Below are positions 63,947-64,000 of a DNA stretch of 64,000 nucleotides, piece by piece. Under the pieces are notes generated by a model that worked only from the letters and a program-made list of their open reading frames with translations, was not told where the DNA came from and searched no databases. Source of the stretch: Fusarium oxysporum f. sp. lycopersici 4287 (taxonomy: Eukaryota > Ascomycota > Sordariomycetes > Hypocreales > Nectriaceae); contig NC_030999.1 of assembly GCF_000149955.1 (NCBI RefSeq), forward strand, positions 1,197,282 through 1,261,281. Reading direction: 5' to 3'. Within the stretch, counting starts at the first letter, position 1. Every line of letters starts with the position of its first letter. The translations under genes were made by a program, and so were the position numbers.

Positions 63947-64000
63947 GTAACGTATATGATAAGCGAGTGAGCCAGACAAGCGAGTGAGCCACTACATTTC
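63947..64000 (+). repeat. Left end of another pogo-type element, cut by the window edge
   Basis: GTAACGTATATGATAAGCGA and GTGAGCCAGACAAGCGAGTG repeat the pattern of the MITE ends at 57186 and 63230 with different spacer bases. The body lies outside the window. Confidence 0.6.

Overview
The window is a repeat-rich accessory region of a filamentous ascomycete genome (Pezizomycotina; Eurotiomycetes is my guess, from gene content only). The evidence is short 48-73 nt introns with GTATGT/GTAAGT donors and CTAAC/CTGAC branch points, fungal Ty1/copia, Fot1/pogo, hAT and Tad1-like LINE elements, an OrsD-type fragment, an aminoglycoside-phosphotransferase-fold kinase, a secreted LysM protein, and cytochrome P450, sulfotransferase-like and glycosyltransferase genes. 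Four assembly gaps (N runs) lie at 6398-6497, 25234-26233, 36989-37088 and 58083-58762; reading frames crossing them are not real evidence. I saw no rRNA, convincing tRNA or CRISPR.

Left third (1-26 kb): a nest of transposons. A copia element runs off the left edge (minus strand) and is inserted in a hAT remnant. A secreted LysM protein gene (2010-2441) sits next to it. A complete Fot1-like element (3052-5230), a truncated copia (6498-10290) inserted in a LINE (10291-12300), a second Fot1-like element (12380-14606) and a 750-bp non-autonomous element follow. A remnant of a large uncharacterised family (16508-17625) and an APH-fold kinase gene (18212-19892) come next, then a hAT gene (20573-22255) interrupted by another hAT (from 22256) whose 778-aa transposase is intact.

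Middle (26-46 kb): a P450 scrap; a chimera of the N-terminal part of the large uncharacterised family with a fungal protein-kinase pseudogene (28038-30860); a small three-exon secreted-protein gene (33232-33753); and a near-complete member of the large family that encodes a Ulp1/C48 cysteine protease (36543-41329). A hAT element (41292-44934) cuts its 3' end. That hAT carries a 651-bp SINE-like retroposon with a 16-bp target duplication. Solo-LTR and OrsD fragments follow.

Right third (46-57 kb): the only gene-like island, which looks like the tailoring half of a secondary-metabolite cluster: UDP-glycosyltransferase, two membrane-anchored sulfotransferase-like proteins, two P450s and a dimeric alpha/beta-barrel protein. 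No backbone enzyme (PKS, NRPS, terpene cyclase) is visible. Tc1/mariner-type MITEs flank the first P450. From 57 to 64 kb an AT-rich MITE is split by a copia element with identical 152-bp LTRs, a perfect 5-bp target duplication and several coding lesions; more Tc1/mariner MITEs and the start of another element close the window.

The most unusual items are the three copies of the large Ulp1-associated family (one with an intact catalytic set), the SINE-like retroposon, copia elements apparently primed by tRNA halves, and a MITE family whose ends match those of a pogo-like transposase remnant in the same window.
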